DNA of 64,000 nucleotides from JAHJQZ01 sp963676075. GTDB taxonomy: Bacteria; Pseudomonadota; Alphaproteobacteria; Rhizobiales; Devosiaceae. The DNA lies in contig CAXXNZ010000004.1 of the NCBI GenBank assembly GCA_963676075.2, positions 62,001 to 126,000 on the forward strand, given 5' to 3'. Numbering within the stretch: position 1 is the first letter of the stretch; the number at the start of each line of letters is the position of its first letter. The notes under the pieces are model-generated. The model was not told where the DNA came from, made no database searches, and saw only the letters and a program-made list of their open reading frames with translations. Of this stretch, positions 44,423-56,032 are shown piece by piece. The translations under genes were made by a program, and so were the position numbers.

Positions 44423-45457
44423 ATGAGCAAAGTACTCGTTACCGGCGGGACAGGATTTCTCGCCGCTCATATCATCGTGCAGCTATTGCAAGCGGGCGAT
44501 GAGGTCAGGACCACTGTGCGCGAAATCACGCGCCGGGACGATCTTGTCGCCATGCTGCGCAATGGCGGTGCCGACCCCGCCAATCTGGCCGTCTTCGAGG
44601 CCGATCTTGAAGCCGATAGCGGGTGGGCCGACGCGGTCTCCGGTTGCGATTACGTGCTCCATGTCGCATCGCCATTCCCGGCGGGATCCCCCGATAATGA
44701 GGAAGACCTTATCCGTCCCGCACGCGACGGCGCGCTTCGCGTTCTCCGTGCAGCTCGGGATGCCGGCGTCAAACGGGTGGTCATGACCTCTTCGTTCGCC
44801 GCCATCGGTTATGGTCACGGCGCGCGGACAGAGGCATTCACCGAAGACGACTGGTCCGATCCGGATGCTCCGGACGTGCAGCCCTACATCAAGTCCAAGA
44901 TCGTGGCCGAACGTGCCGCCTGGGATTTCATCGAAGCCGAAGGCGGCGCGCTGGAACTCTCGGTCATCAATCCAACCGGCATTTTCGGTCCGGTTCTCGG
45001 CCCCGATTTTGCGAGCTCGATAAACATCGTCAAGGCCATGCTGGACGGCACGATGCCCCTGGTTCCGCGTGTCTATTTCGGCATGGTCGATGTCCGCGAT
45101 GCGGCCGACTTGCATCAGCGCGCCATGATCGCACCAGAGGCGGCCGGAAAGCGTTTCATCGCCGTCGCCGGTGAACCGGTCTCGATGAAAGATGTGGCCG
45201 ATATTCTACGGCAACGGCTCGGCGATGCGGCTGGCAAGGCGCCGCAGCGCCAATTGCCCGACTGGCTGGTCCGCACCATGGCCAGGTTCAATCCTGCTCT
45301 GAGGGAAACCCTGCCACAGCTCGGGATCAGGCGCCGAGCCTCGAACGCGCGAGCACGGCGAATGCTCGGCTGGCAACCGCGGCCCATCGAGGAGACTGTC
45401 ACCGCGACAGCCGAAAGCCTTCTGGCATTGCGCGGACTGTCATGTACGACCGGATAG
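44423..45457 (+). CDS. NAD(P)-dependent epimerase/reductase (dihydroflavonol-4-reductase-like)
   Basis: An extended short-chain dehydrogenase, 344 residues. The Rossmann motif TGGTGFLA is at residues about 7-14, the region around MTSSFAAIGYG contains the catalytic serine, and YIKSK is the YxxxK pair. Close relatives are annotated as dihydroflavonol reductases or aldehyde reductases; the real substrate is probably a small carbonyl compound. AGGAACAGTCCA precedes ATG 44423. It forms an operon with the TetR gene. The 231 bases from 45458 to the groES promoter hold nothing I can support. Confidence 0.88.
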   Translation: MSKVLVTGGTGFLAAHIIVQLLQAGDEVRTTVREITRRDDLVAMLRNGGADPANLAVFEADLEADSGWADAVSGCDYVLHVASPFPAGSPDNEEDLIRPARDGALRVLRAARDAGVKRVVMTSSFAAIGYGHGARTEAFTEDDWSDPDAPDVQPYIKSKIVAERAAWDFIEAEGGALELSVINPTGIFGPVLGPDFASSINIVKAMLDGTMPLVPRVYFGMVDVRDAADLHQRAMIAPEAAGKRFIAVAGEPVSMKDVADILRQRLGDAAGKAPQRQLPDWLVRTMARFNPALRETLPQLGIRRRASNARARRMLGWQPRPIEETVTATAESLLALRGLSCTTG

Positions 45458-45688
45458 GTTCCTTCCCTGAGATCGAGCGCCTATCGGTATCGACGATCAC
45501 CTTATTGCCAAATTAGACGCGTACACGTCCCTTGTGGGGCATGATCGTGATATCCCGGTCCTGGCAGTCCTGTGGCATGGCGTCTTTCTCGCCCGATTGA
45601 AGACAGCCATTTGCCCATCTTTTCGGCGTCGTGGACAAACCACGATGGTGTGACGCGAAATTCGTCGCGGTTTCCGACCCCTGTCGCC

Positions 45689-45717
45689 CTTGACTCGTAC
45701 CAGTGCGGTTCCTATAT
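45689..45717 (+). promoter_or_regulatory. groESL promoter
   Basis: CTTGAC and CTATAT are separated by 17 bases, ending 13 bases before the CIRCE element. The boxes suit both the housekeeping sigma factor and the alphaproteobacterial RpoH consensus (CTTGAC with a CYTAT-type box). Confidence 0.7.
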
Positions 45718-45729
45718 CCCCGGCACTCG

Positions 45730-45756
45730 TTAGCACTCCACATCAATGAGTGCTAA
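45730..45756 (+). promoter_or_regulatory. CIRCE operator (HrcA binding site)
   Basis: TTAGCACTC, nine bases, GAGTGCTAA: an exact CIRCE inverted repeat in the leader of groES. It shows that HrcA represses groESL in this organism; hrcA itself is not in the window. Confidence 0.97.
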
Positions 45757-45800
45757 CAGACCCTTTTTGAGAGTTCATCAGCAAACGCCAAGGAGCGAAT

Positions 45801-46091
45801 ATGAGCTTCCGTCCCCTGCATGACCGCGTCGTCGTGCGTCGCCTCGACAGCGAAGAAAAGACCGCCGGCGGCATCATCATCCCCGACACCGCCAAGGAAA
45901 AGCCCTCCGAAGGTGAAGTGATCTCCGTCGGCCCCGGCGCCCGCGACGAGAACGGCAAGGTTGCCCCGCTCGACGTCAAGACCGGCGACCGCGTGCTCTT
46001 CGGCAAGTGGAGCGGCACCGAAGTCAAGATCAACGGCGAAGACCTTCTGATCATGAAGGAATCCGACATCATGGGTGTGATCGAGGGCTAA
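45801..46091 (+). CDS. groES: Co-chaperonin GroES
   Basis: The 96-residue lid of the GroEL chaperonin: FRPLHDRVVVRRLDSEEKT at the start, the mobile loop GGIIIPDTAKEKPSEG, and a C-terminal EDLLIMKESDIMGVIEG. AAGGAGCGAAT gives a strong ribosome site. It is followed after 77 bases by groEL and controlled by the CIRCE element upstream. Confidence 0.99.
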   Translation: MSFRPLHDRVVVRRLDSEEKTAGGIIIPDTAKEKPSEGEVISVGPGARDENGKVAPLDVKTGDRVLFGKWSGTEVKINGEDLLIMKESDIMGVIEG

Positions 46092-46168
46092 TGGTTTGAT
46101 TGTACGGCGCTTTCAGCGCCGTCTCGACCATCCTCCCGCACTCTCCGCCAAATCCCAGGAGCACGTAA

Positions 46169-47818
<1,650 letters not shown>

Positions 47819-47870
47819 TCCAGCCGAACCACACCAATCGATTCCGTTTCTTCCCAGTCTCGGATCAGGA

Positions 47871-47902
47871 AAACGCCGGTGCGAAAGCACCGGCGTTTTT
47901 CT
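47871..47902 (+). terminator. groESL terminator
   Basis: Perfect 11-base arms AACGCCGGTGC / GCACCGGCGTT with a GAAA loop, then TTTCTTT, 54 bases past groEL. Confidence 0.92.
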
Positions 47903-48061
47903 TTGTGCCACTGTTCTGGCGCCCCTCCGACAGGTCACCCGTCAAGCAGGTGCTTCATCCGGCGTTTGGAATCTGCGATATGTTTGCCGCGAAGGAACGC
48001 TGGAGCCTTTTGGCTTGGTGAGCGTTGGTGTTCGCCCTATCGCGCCGCAAGGAGGATGAAG

Positions 48062-49853
48062 ATGAAAGCCCTGTATGTCGCACCGCTCCTGGTTCCGCTT
48101 TTCATCCTGCCGGCGGCGGCCGGAACGCTCGGCGACCGGATCGCCGCGTCAAAGCTGCATCTGGCCGAACAAACGCAGGACGCAACGGCTGCCGGCTCAG
48201 ATGCCCATGGCCCGACCGATACCGGCCCCGCAGCAGGCGATGCGCCGGCGAATGACGATGCCGATGCCGGCGCTACGATCACGCCATCCGACGATGTCTC
48301 GCCCGCCGAGATCACCGAGACCACAACCGCCACCGACAGCACGCCGGATACCACCCCGGACGAAGCCATTGCTCCGGAAACGAGCGTTGCCGATTTGCTG
48401 GAGGCCGGCGACAAGATCTATTTCGACGCCTGGTATCTCGAAGACTATCAGGACGCCCTGAAGCTCTACCAGCAGGCCATGGACCTTGGCAGCGTCGAAG
48501 CGCTGTGGCGCATCGGCCTGATGCACGAAAACGGCCGAGAGCTTTGACCCCGACGATGCCGTTGCCGTCGATTTCTACCGCCGCGCCGCCGAGGGCGGCA
48601 GCCCGACCGGCATGGTGTTTTATGCCGACATGCTGCGCAGCGGATATGGCGTTGCCAAGGACGCGCTTGCTGCCGCTGACTGGTATCAGAAGGCAATCGA
48701 TCTCGGCGATACCGCGGCCGCACGCAAGCTCGGGTTGATGTACGACACCGGCGATGGCGTGACGGCTGACGATTTCAAGGCTGCGCTGCTCTACAAGACG
48801 GCAAGCGACGGCGACGACGCGGTCGCCACCCGCTTTCTTGCCCAGATGTATTACGACGGCGAAGGTGTCGCCCGCGATCTGGTCAAATCGGCGGCGCTCT
48901 ATCTCAAGGCCTCGGAACTCGGTGATGCCCCCGCCTCGCGCTGGCTTGGACTGATGTACGACCGGGGCGAAGGCGTGGCGCTCGATGACCTCAAGGCGGT
49001 CGAATACTACAAGAAGGCCGCTGACGCTGGCGATGCGGTCGCCATGCGCTATCTCGGCGAGATGTACGATGCCGGTGAGGGCGTTGCCGAGGACGACAAG
49101 AAGGCGGTCGATTATTTCAACATGGCCGTCAGTGCCGGCGACACCGTTGCGGCGGGCGCCCTCGGCGCCATGTACCAATACGGAGAAGGCGTCGACCAAG
49201 ACTACGATCTGGCGCGCAAGAACTACCAGATTGCCGTCGACGACGGTGACGGCATAGCCGCGCGCCGGCTCGGGCTGATGTATGATCTGGGGCGCGGCGT
49301 TGCCGAAGACAACGTCAAGGCGGTCGAACTCTATCGCCTGGCCCACGACAAGGGCGATGTCATCGCCACGCGCTTCCTTGCTCAGATGTACCAGGGCGGA
49401 GAAGGCGTTGACCGCGACCTGTTACAGGCGGCGGTGCTGTTCCGCGAAGCGGCCAAGGCGGGCGATGCCCCGGCCCAACGCTTCCTCGGCGTCATGCTGT
49501 ACGACGGCACCGGCCTGGCGCGCGACTATGCCCAGGCGGCCGACCTGTTCAAACAGGCGGTCGACGGCGGCGATCTCGCGGCCAACTGGTGGCTGGCCGT
49601 GTGCTATCTCTACGGCGACGGCGTGGCGGAAAAACCCGAGCGCGCCGCCGACTATGCCTATGTCGCTGTCACCGGCGGACACGATTACGCCCTCGAGACC
49701 TTGCTCAATATCGGCGAGTACGACACCTCCAGGGCGTTCCGTCAGCGCCTTCAGGAACGGATGCGGACCGACGGTTATTATGATGGCCGCATCGACGGCA
49801 GTTTCGGCCCCAAGACCCGCGCCGCCCTCAATGCCGCGTTCAACACGCGCTAA
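48062..49853 (+). CDS. Secreted Sel1-repeat protein with peptidoglycan-binding tail, frameshifted
   Basis: An exported protein of about 596 residues after repair. A signal peptide (ALYVAPLLVPLFILPAAAG), an acidic A/T/D-rich linker and then about eleven Sel1-type repeats of 36 residues (units like AALYLKASELGDAPASRWLG and LMYDxGxGV) lead to a C-terminal PGBD-like motif (DGYYDGRIDGSFGPKTRAAL). The frame breaks at 48534-48535: GGCC read as GGC restores ENGESFDPDD. GGAGG six bases before ATG 48062 sets the start. Sel1 proteins of this type scaffold envelope or signalling complexes; the partner is unknown. Confidence 0.82.
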
Positions 49854-49949
49854 CCGCCACAGCGCCCCGGAAACGCACGTCGGGGCAACCGCCCCTGCAG
49901 GCGCCGCTTAACGCATTCTTGTCGCTTCATTTTCCGCGACTGTGTGCGA

Positions 49950-50053
49950 GAGCGTTTTCAGCAAAGGTGGATACCGGTTTTGCGGTTCGAAAACGCGACA
50001 AATCAAGGGGCTAGATCAATTCAGTGTTTCAATGAAACGGTGAAATGATCTAG
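49950..50053. repeat. Intergenic palindromic repeat, copy C
   Basis: A 104-base element close in sequence to copy A: GAGCGTTTTCAGCAAA at the left and a hairpin with CTAGATCA / TGATCTAG arms at the right, enclosing GTTTCAATGAAAC. It ends eight bases before the Rrf2 start, so here it lies in a promoter region rather than between converging genes. Confidence 0.8.
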
Positions 50054-50061
50054 ACCACGTC

Positions 50062-50574
50062 ATGCTCACGCAAAAGGCGCGCTACGCATTGCATGCTGTT
50101 TTGTACCTTGCCCGCAAGGGCGAGGCAGCCAGTGTTGCCGAGATTTCGCGCGAGACAGGCACGCCGCGCAAGTTCCTCGAACAGATCATGCATGACCTGA
50201 AGCTCGGCGGCATCGTCATCAGCCGACGCGGCAAGGGTGGCGGCTACGCGCTGTCACGCCCCCCCGAGCAAATCACCTTTGCTGCCGTTCTCAGATGCAT
50301 CAGCGGTCCGCTGGCATTGGCCTCCTGCGCATCCAAGACGGCCTTCGCCCCCTGCCCCGACTGCAAATCGGTCGAGACCTGCGAAATACGGCCAATCCTG
50401 ATGGCCGTCAGAGATACCACCTCGCTGCTGCTCGAAGGCATGAGCCTTGCCGGCGCCCATCGCCTCATCCAATACCCGCATCTTCGGCCTGAACATCTAG
50501 GCCTGCCGGATCGGCGATCGCGCGATTTTCCGCAATTTTGCGCCAACCCCTCCTTCGCTGAGCGGGTTCGATAG
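50062..50574 (+). CDS. Rrf2 family transcriptional regulator
   Basis: A 170-residue winged-helix regulator: MLTQKARYALHAVLYLAR, a recognition helix near GTPRKFLEQIMHDL and the wing SRRGKGGGYAL. Four cysteines (SCASKTAFAPCPDC and ETCEI) lie where Rrf2 proteins bind an Fe-S cluster or sense thiols. It lies 103 bases upstream of a sulfate ABC transporter operon, which makes control of sulfur uptake the natural hypothesis (compare the CymR branch). No clear ribosome site precedes the ATG. Confidence 0.88.
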   Translation: MLTQKARYALHAVLYLARKGEAASVAEISRETGTPRKFLEQIMHDLKLGGIVISRRGKGGGYALSRPPEQITFAAVLRCISGPLALASCASKTAFAPCPDCKSVETCEIRPILMAVRDTTSLLLEGMSLAGAHRLIQYPHLRPEHLGLPDRRSRDFPQFCANPSFAERVR

Positions 50575-50677
50575 AAAATTATTCCAGAGTTCTCGCTCCT
50601 CAGCCGAATTCGTTACCTTGATCTTAATTCCTAGTAATCCGATAGTATTTGAGAGCTTAGTTTGGGAGGAGGGAACC

Positions 50678-51716
50678 ATGCTACCCGACCGAGCCATCCG
50701 TTTCCGTCAGGTGCTGAGCGTTGCCGCTCTTGTGGGAGCCCTGATTCTTTGCGCCATTCCGCTGACCAAGGCATCCGAGACGCTCGTCAACGTCTCCTAC
50801 GACCCGACGCGCGAGCTCTACCGGGAGTATGACGACGCCTTCAATGTCTTCTGGCAGCAGAAGGGCAATCCGCCGGTCGACATCCAGGTGACCCATGGCG
50901 GATCCGGCGCCCAGGCCCGGTCGATCATCGATGGGCTCGAGGCCGACGTCGTGACTCTGGCACTCGAAGCCGACATCAATGCCATCGCCGAACGAACCGG
51001 AAAGGTGCGCGCCGACTGGCGCGGCACCTTTCGCGAACAATAACCTGCCTTACACCTCGACCATCGTTTTCCTTGTCCGGCACGGCAATCCCAGGAACAT
51101 CCATGACTGGAGCGACCTCGTCCGCGACGGCGTCGAGGTGATCACGCCCAATCCCAAGACTTCGGGCGGGGCGCGCTGGAATTTTCTGGCCGCCTGGGCC
51201 TGGGCCGAAAACCAGTATGGCAAGGGCGACGATAGGGTCCGCCAATATGTCCACGATCTTTTCCGCCACGTGCCGGTGCTCGACAGCGGTGCGCGCGGCG
51301 CCACCACGACCTTCGCCCAACGCGGCATCGGCGACGTGCTGCTTGCCTGGGAGAACGAGGCCTTTCTGGCGGTTGAGGAACTCGGCCAGAATGCCTTCGA
51401 TATCGTCGTGCCACCGCTCTCGATCCGTGCCGAACCGCCGGTCGCACTGGTGGATGCTGTGGTCGACGCGCACGGCACCCGCGATCTGGCGACCGCCTAT
51501 CTCGATTACCTCTATTCACCAGTCGGCCAGACCATCATCGCCCGCCATTTCTACCGACCGGCCCACCCGGAGCTGGTGACCGACCAATCGCTGCTCGATC
51601 AGTTTCCACCGCTCGAACTGGTGAGCATCGATGCCTATGGCGGCTGGACCAAGGTGCAGCCTGAGTTCTTTGCCGAGGGCGGCATATTCGACCAGATCTA
51701 CCAGCCAGAAGGATAA
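50678..51716 (+). CDS. Sulfate-binding periplasmic protein, frameshifted
   Basis: Solute receptor of the sulfate/thiosulfate ABC transporter. A signal peptide (VLSVAALVGALILCAI, cleaved near TKASE) is followed by VSYDPTRELYREYDDAF and THGGSGAQARSI, the anion site. The frame shifts at 51029-51031: one T fewer in a TTT run restores FANNNLPYTSTIVFLVRHGNP, and the rest runs to 51716. The total is one base over a multiple of three, fitting a single-base insertion; repaired length is about 345 residues. GGGAGGAGGGAACC precedes ATG 50678. Confidence 0.9.
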
Positions 51717-51720
51717 TGCC

Positions 51721-52575
51721 GTGCACGCCCAATCCGCCTCGCGCCTGAGGGGATGGAGGCGGCCGAGCATCATCCCCGGTTTCGGCATCAACTTCGGCTT
51801 CGCACTCGCCTATCTCGGCCTGATCGTTCTGATCCCGCTTGCCGGCCTGATCTGGCAATCGGCAGCGCTGGGCTGGGACGAGTTCTGGCGCCTTGCCACA
51901 GACCGGCGCGTCATCAGCGCCATGTCGACGAGCTTTTCGACCGCCGCCATCGCCGCTCTCGTCAACACCGTCTTCGGTGTTCTGACCGCCTGGGTGCTGG
52001 TCCGCTACGAGTTTCCTGGCCGCCGCGTTATCGATGCCATGGTCGATGTGCCCTTCGCCCTGCCGACAGCCGTGGCCGGTATCGCACTCACAGCCCTCTA
52101 CGCCCCGACCGGCTGGATCGGCCAGCTTGTGGCGCCGCTCGGCCTGCGCATTGTCTATACTCCGGCGGGCATCGTCATCGCCCTGATCTTTGTTGGCCTG
52201 CCTTTCGTCGTCCGCACGGTGCAGCCGGTACTAGGTGAGTTCGAGCGCGAAGTCGAAGAGGCGGCGGCAACGCTCGGGGCGAGCCGGTTCCAGACCATCA
52301 CGCGGATCATCTTGCCGGCGCTGACCCCGGCCGTCCTCACCGGCTTCACCCTCGCCTTCGGCCGCGCCGTCGGCGAATACGGTTCAGTCATCTTCATCGC
52401 CGGCAACCTGCCCTACGTCTCCGAGATCGCGCCGCTGCTGATCGTCATGCGGCTTGAGGAGTTCAACTATCCCGCGGCGACGGCGATCGGCGCGCTGATG
52501 CTCGCTTTCGCCTTCGTCATCCTGTTGTCCATCAATCTCATTCAGGCCTGGAGCCGCATGCGCTATGGGCACTGA
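51721..52575 (+). CDS. cysT: Sulfate ABC transporter permease CysT
   Basis: One of two membrane subunits of the sulfate importer, 284 residues with six helices. The coupling-loop region EVEEAAATLGASRFQTITRI and AFGRAVGEYGSVIFIAGN are typical of CysT/CysU. GTG 51721 has AAGGATAA upstream and begins five bases after the binding-protein stop. It overlaps cysW by 11 bases. Confidence 0.95.
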   Translation: MHAQSASRLRGWRRPSIIPGFGINFGFALAYLGLIVLIPLAGLIWQSAALGWDEFWRLATDRRVISAMSTSFSTAAIAALVNTVFGVLTAWVLVRYEFPGRRVIDAMVDVPFALPTAVAGIALTALYAPTGWIGQLVAPLGLRIVYTPAGIVIALIFVGLPFVVRTVQPVLGEFEREVEEAAATLGASRFQTITRIILPALTPAVLTGFTLAFGRAVGEYGSVIFIAGNLPYVSEIAPLLIVMRLEEFNYPAATAIGALMLAFAFVILLSINLIQAWSRMRYGH

Positions 52576-53443
52576 CACCAACATGGACACCGGCCGAACG
52601 ATCCGGTTCAAACGCCCAACCGAGGAATCGCGCACCATCCGCTTCATGCTGATCGGCATCGCCGGCGTGTTCCTGGCTCTGGTGCTGTTTCTGCCTCTGG
52701 CATCGATCTTTGCCGAGGCGCTGCGGCACGGCATCATGGCGGCACTCATGGCCATCGGCGAGCGCGACACGCTCTCGGCCATCCGCCTGACGCTGCTGAC
52801 CGCCGCCATCGCCGTGCCGCTTAATCTCGTCTTTGGCGTCTCTGCTGCCTGGGCCATCGCCAAGTTCGAATTCAAGGGCAAGGCGTTCCTGATCACCCTG
52901 ATCGATCTGCCGTTCTCGGTGTCGCCGGTCATCGCCGGACTGATCTACGTGCTGCTGTTCAACGCCGAAAGCGTCGTTGGCGCATCGTTCCGATCCGCCG
53001 GCATCCAGATCCTGTTTGCCATCCCCGGCATCGTGCTGGCGACGATGTTCGTCACCTTCCCCTTTGTGGCGCGCGAACTGATCCCGCTGATGCAGGACCA
53101 GGGCACCGCCGACGAGGAAGCGGCGATTTCGCTCGGCGCCAGCGGCTGGCAGACCTTCTGGCGCGTCACCCTGCCCAATGTGAAATGGGCCCTGCTCTAC
53201 GGCGTATTGCTGTGCAATGCGCGCGCCATGGGCGAGTTCGGCGCCGTGTCCATCGTCTCCGGGCACCTGCGCGGCCACACCGTCACCATGCCGCTCGAAA
53301 TCGAGATCTTGTACAACGAATACAACTTCGTCGCCGCCTTCGCCGTTGCCGCGCTCCTGACCCTGTTGGCGCTGGTGACACTCGTGCTCAAGACGGGCCT
53401 CGAACGCGCCGGCGGTCATCAAGCCGCGTCCGGCGCGCACTAA
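52565..53443 (+). CDS. cysW: Sulfate ABC transporter permease CysW
   Basis: Second membrane subunit, 292 residues and six helices. DEEAAISLGASGWQTFWRV is the coupling loop, and NARAMGEFGAVSIVSGHLRG is typical of CysW. It pairs with CysT to form the channel driven by CysA. It overlaps cysT by 11 bases, and cysA starts 15 bases after its stop. Confidence 0.95.
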   Translation: MGTDTNMDTGRTIRFKRPTEESRTIRFMLIGIAGVFLALVLFLPLASIFAEALRHGIMAALMAIGERDTLSAIRLTLLTAAIAVPLNLVFGVSAAWAIAKFEFKGKAFLITLIDLPFSVSPVIAGLIYVLLFNAESVVGASFRSAGIQILFAIPGIVLATMFVTFPFVARELIPLMQDQGTADEEAAISLGASGWQTFWRVTLPNVKWALLYGVLLCNARAMGEFGAVSIVSGHLRGHTVTMPLEIEILYNEYNFVAAFAVAALLTLLALVTLVLKTGLERAGGHQAASGAH

Positions 53444-53458
53444 CTCGGAGGATCTGCC

Positions 53459-54502
53459 ATGGACGTCAAACTCAGGCATATCCGCAAGGAGTTCGACCGC
53501 TATCCCGCCCTCGACGATGTCTCGCTCGACATCCACTCCGGTGAGCTGATCGCCCTGCTCGGTCCGTCGGGCTCGGGCAAGACCACGCTGTTGCGCCTGA
53601 TCGCCGGGCTCGATTTCCCGACCGAAGGCACAATCCTGTTCGGCGGCGAGGATGCATCGTGTCGCACGGTGCAAGAACGCCATATCGGCTTCGTTTTCCA
53701 GCACTATGGCCTGTTCCGCCACATGACCGTCCTATCCAACGTCGCGTTCGGGTTGAGCGTCAGGCCGCGAAAGCAGCGTCCGGACAAGGCAGAGATCGAA
53801 CGCCGCGCCCGCGAACTCATCGATTTCGTCCAGCTTTCCGACCTTGAAAACCGCTATCCGCACCAGCTCTCCGGTGGCCAGCGCCAGCGCGTCGCGCTGG
53901 CCCGGGCGCTCGCCATCGAACCGACGCTGCTGTTGCTCGACGAACCGTTCGGAGCGCTCGATGCTCAGGTTCGACGCGAGTTGCGGCGCTGGCTCCGGGA
54001 CATACACGAACGCACCCGCCACACCACGGTTTTCGTCACCCACGACCAGGAAGAAGCGCTTGAGCTGGCCGATCGGGTCGTCGTCATGGGCAAGGGTGAG
54101 ATCGAGCAGGTCGGATCACCCGACGAGATCTACGACAGGCCGGCCTCGGAATTCGTCTTCCGCTTTGTCGGAGACTCAAGCGTGCTCGACGTCGATGTCA
54201 GGGGCGGCGAGCTCTGGTTCGAAGGCACGGCCACTGGCCTTTCAACAGGCGAAGTGCCAGACGGGCCGGCGCATCTGTGCTTCCGACCGCATGATACCAG
54301 CCTGATCGACAGCGGGGCCGGCATATCCGGCATTGCCACCGAAATCCGCCGCATCGGCGGTATCTGGCGGGCAACGCTTCATGCCGGCTCCGGAAATGCA
54401 TCCGTCGAGATCGACCTGCCCGACGCCGTCCGTCCGAAGCGTGGCGCCCAACTGACCTTTCGGCCCCGGGTCTTTCAACTATATCCCGCGGCACAGCGCT
54501 GA
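53459..54502 (+). CDS. cysA: Sulfate ABC transporter ATPase CysA
   Basis: ATPase subunit of 347 residues. Walker A LLGPSGSGKTTLLRL, signature LSGGQRQRVALARAL, Walker B LLLLDEPFGALD and the switch histidine VTHDQEEALEL are complete. A C-terminal TOBE-like domain (about 240-347) follows. GGAGGATCTGCC precedes the ATG. It is the last gene of the cys operon; 54503-54722 beyond it is AT-rich and holds no gene. Confidence 0.96.
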   Translation: MDVKLRHIRKEFDRYPALDDVSLDIHSGELIALLGPSGSGKTTLLRLIAGLDFPTEGTILFGGEDASCRTVQERHIGFVFQHYGLFRHMTVLSNVAFGLSVRPRKQRPDKAEIERRARELIDFVQLSDLENRYPHQLSGGQRQRVALARALAIEPTLLLLDEPFGALDAQVRRELRRWLRDIHERTRHTTVFVTHDQEEALELADRVVVMGKGEIEQVGSPDEIYDRPASEFVFRFVGDSSVLDVDVRGGELWFEGTATGLSTGEVPDGPAHLCFRPHDTSLIDSGAGISGIATEIRRIGGIWRATLHAGSGNASVEIDLPDAVRPKRGAQLTFRPRVFQLYPAAQR

Positions 54503-54722
54503 CGGACATGAGGCTTTCAATCACGTTTGCGCTCAAATCAAGTTGATAGCGCCTTCGCGTGAGCATAAATCTGAGTAACGATATGAAAATACATATCTAT
54601 TTCGGATCATCCGTATTTTCGCCACATTTTGCCCCGCGATCCGCTGCGATGGCGCCTGCGTAATCCTTTGCAGATCAGCCGCGATGACCGCGTCTGCGAA
54701 ACACATGATTACGGAGCTCGTC

Positions 54723-55217
54723 ATGAAGTCCCTCAGTGCTATCGCCCTCGCCGCCGCCCTTGTCGTCAGCCCGCTCGCCGTTACGTCGGCAAGCGCCGCC
54801 AATGTCGTCGAAACCGCCGCCGAGGCCGGTTCGTTCAATACGCTGATCGCCGCTGCCAAGGCTGCCGGCCTTGCCGACACCCTGGCGACCACCCAGAACA
54901 TCACCGTGTTTGCGCCGACCGACGAGGCGTTCGCCGCGCTGCCCGAGGGCACGGTCGACACGCTGCTGATGCCGGAGAACAAGGACAAGCTCGCCGCCAT
55001 CCTCAAGCTGCACGTTCTCGGCAGCACCGTGATGTCGACGGACCTGAGCGATGGTTCGATCGAAGTCGATACCCTCAACCCCGATGCCAAGCTGACGGTC
55101 ACCAAGTCGATGAGCGGCGTCACTGTCGCGGCGTCGAACGAGGCGATGGTTGTCACCCCTGACGTCAAGGCCGACAACGGCGTCATTCACGTCATCGACG
55201 CCGTCCTGCTTCCGTAA
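54723..55217 (+). CDS. Secreted fasciclin (FAS1) domain protein
   Basis: A 164-residue exported protein: signal peptide (SLSAIALAAALVVSPLAV, cleaved near ASA-AN), then a single FAS1 domain with the H1/H2 signs NITVFAPTDEAFAALP and, at the end, VIHVIDAVLLP. FAS1 proteins in bacteria are thought to mediate adhesion or matrix contacts. It has its own AT-rich upstream region and its own terminator, so it is monocistronic. Confidence 0.92.
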   Translation: MKSLSAIALAAALVVSPLAVTSASAANVVETAAEAGSFNTLIAAAKAAGLADTLATTQNITVFAPTDEAFAALPEGTVDTLLMPENKDKLAAILKLHVLGSTVMSTDLSDGSIEVDTLNPDAKLTVTKSMSGVTVAASNEAMVVTPDVKADNGVIHVIDAVLLP

Positions 55218-55241
55218 ACACTCCTCCTCCGCCGGAAGCTG

Positions 55242-55272
55242 CCCGCGTGTCCCTCGTGGCACGCGGGTTTTC
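55242..55272 (+). terminator. Terminator of the FAS1 gene
   Basis: An 8-base stem CCCGCGTG / CACGCGGG with a 10-base loop, then TTTTCTT. It abuts the end of the converging TSUP gene. Confidence 0.8.
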
Positions 55273-56022
55273 TTATGGGAAGAACAAGAGCTTCAGCGCC
55301 AGCGCAACGGAGACGACGACGACCAAAGGCCGGATGATCTTGGCGCCGAAACGGATGCCGGTCAGTGCGCCGAGGTAACCACCGGTCAGCTGGCCGACCG
55401 CCATCGTCAGCGCAATCGGCCAGACGACATCGCCGGAGGGGATGAACAGTGCCAGCGCGGCATAGTTCGACGTCATGTTCAAAAGCTTGGTGTGTCCTGC
55501 GGCACGGGTCAGTCCCAGTCCGAACAGGGTGACGAAAGCGATGGTGAAAAACGACCCGGTGCCCGGTCCGAACAACCCATCATAAAAGCCGATGCAGAAC
55601 CCCAGCGCTGGCACGAAAGCGGCAAAATTCAGCCGCGCTGCACGGTCGGCATCGGTCAGCTTTGGCGCGAACAGGAAATAGATCGCGATCAGGATCAGCG
55701 CCCCCGGCACGACCGCACTCAACAGCGATGTATCGAGTTGCTTGATCGAGAAAGCGCCGAAAAACGAACCGGCAAAAGTCGCCGCCATCGCCGGGATCAT
55801 GGTCTTGAGCGAGAAAAAACCCTTGCGCCCGAAGGTGATCGCCGCCGTCGTCGTACCGACGACGGACTGCATCTTGTTTGTGGCAAGCGCGGCGATCGGC
55901 GGCAGGCCGGCGGCGAGAAGCGCCGGCACGGCGAGCAGACCGCCGCCGCCGGCAATCGCATCGACGAATCCGGCGACAAGACCCACGCCACCCAGGGTCA
56001 CAAGCGTTACTGGATCGATCAC
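55273..56022 (-). CDS. TSUP family (TauE/SafE) membrane transporter
   Basis: An eight-helix exporter-type protein of 249 residues. GGVGLVAGFVDAIAGGGGLL at the N-terminus and GFYDGLFGPGTGSF in the middle are the two family repeats. TSUP members move sulfite, sulfoacetate or other organosulfur anions, but the substrate here is unknown. GTG 56022 starts 10 bases after hisG; an extension to 56109 would overlap hisG. Linkage with hisG may be transcriptional only. Confidence 0.9.
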   Translation of the reverse strand: MIDPVTLVTLGGVGLVAGFVDAIAGGGGLLAVPALLAAGLPPIAALATNKMQSVVGTTTAAITFGRKGFFSLKTMIPAMAATFAGSFFGAFSIKQLDTSLLSAVVPGALILIAIYFLFAPKLTDADRAARLNFAAFVPALGFCIGFYDGLFGPGTGSFFTIAFVTLFGLGLTRAAGHTKLLNMTSNYAALALFIPSGDVVWPIALTMAVGQLTGGYLGALTGIRFGAKIIRPLVVVVSVALALKLLFFP

Positions 56023-56032
56023 TTGGGCGGTC

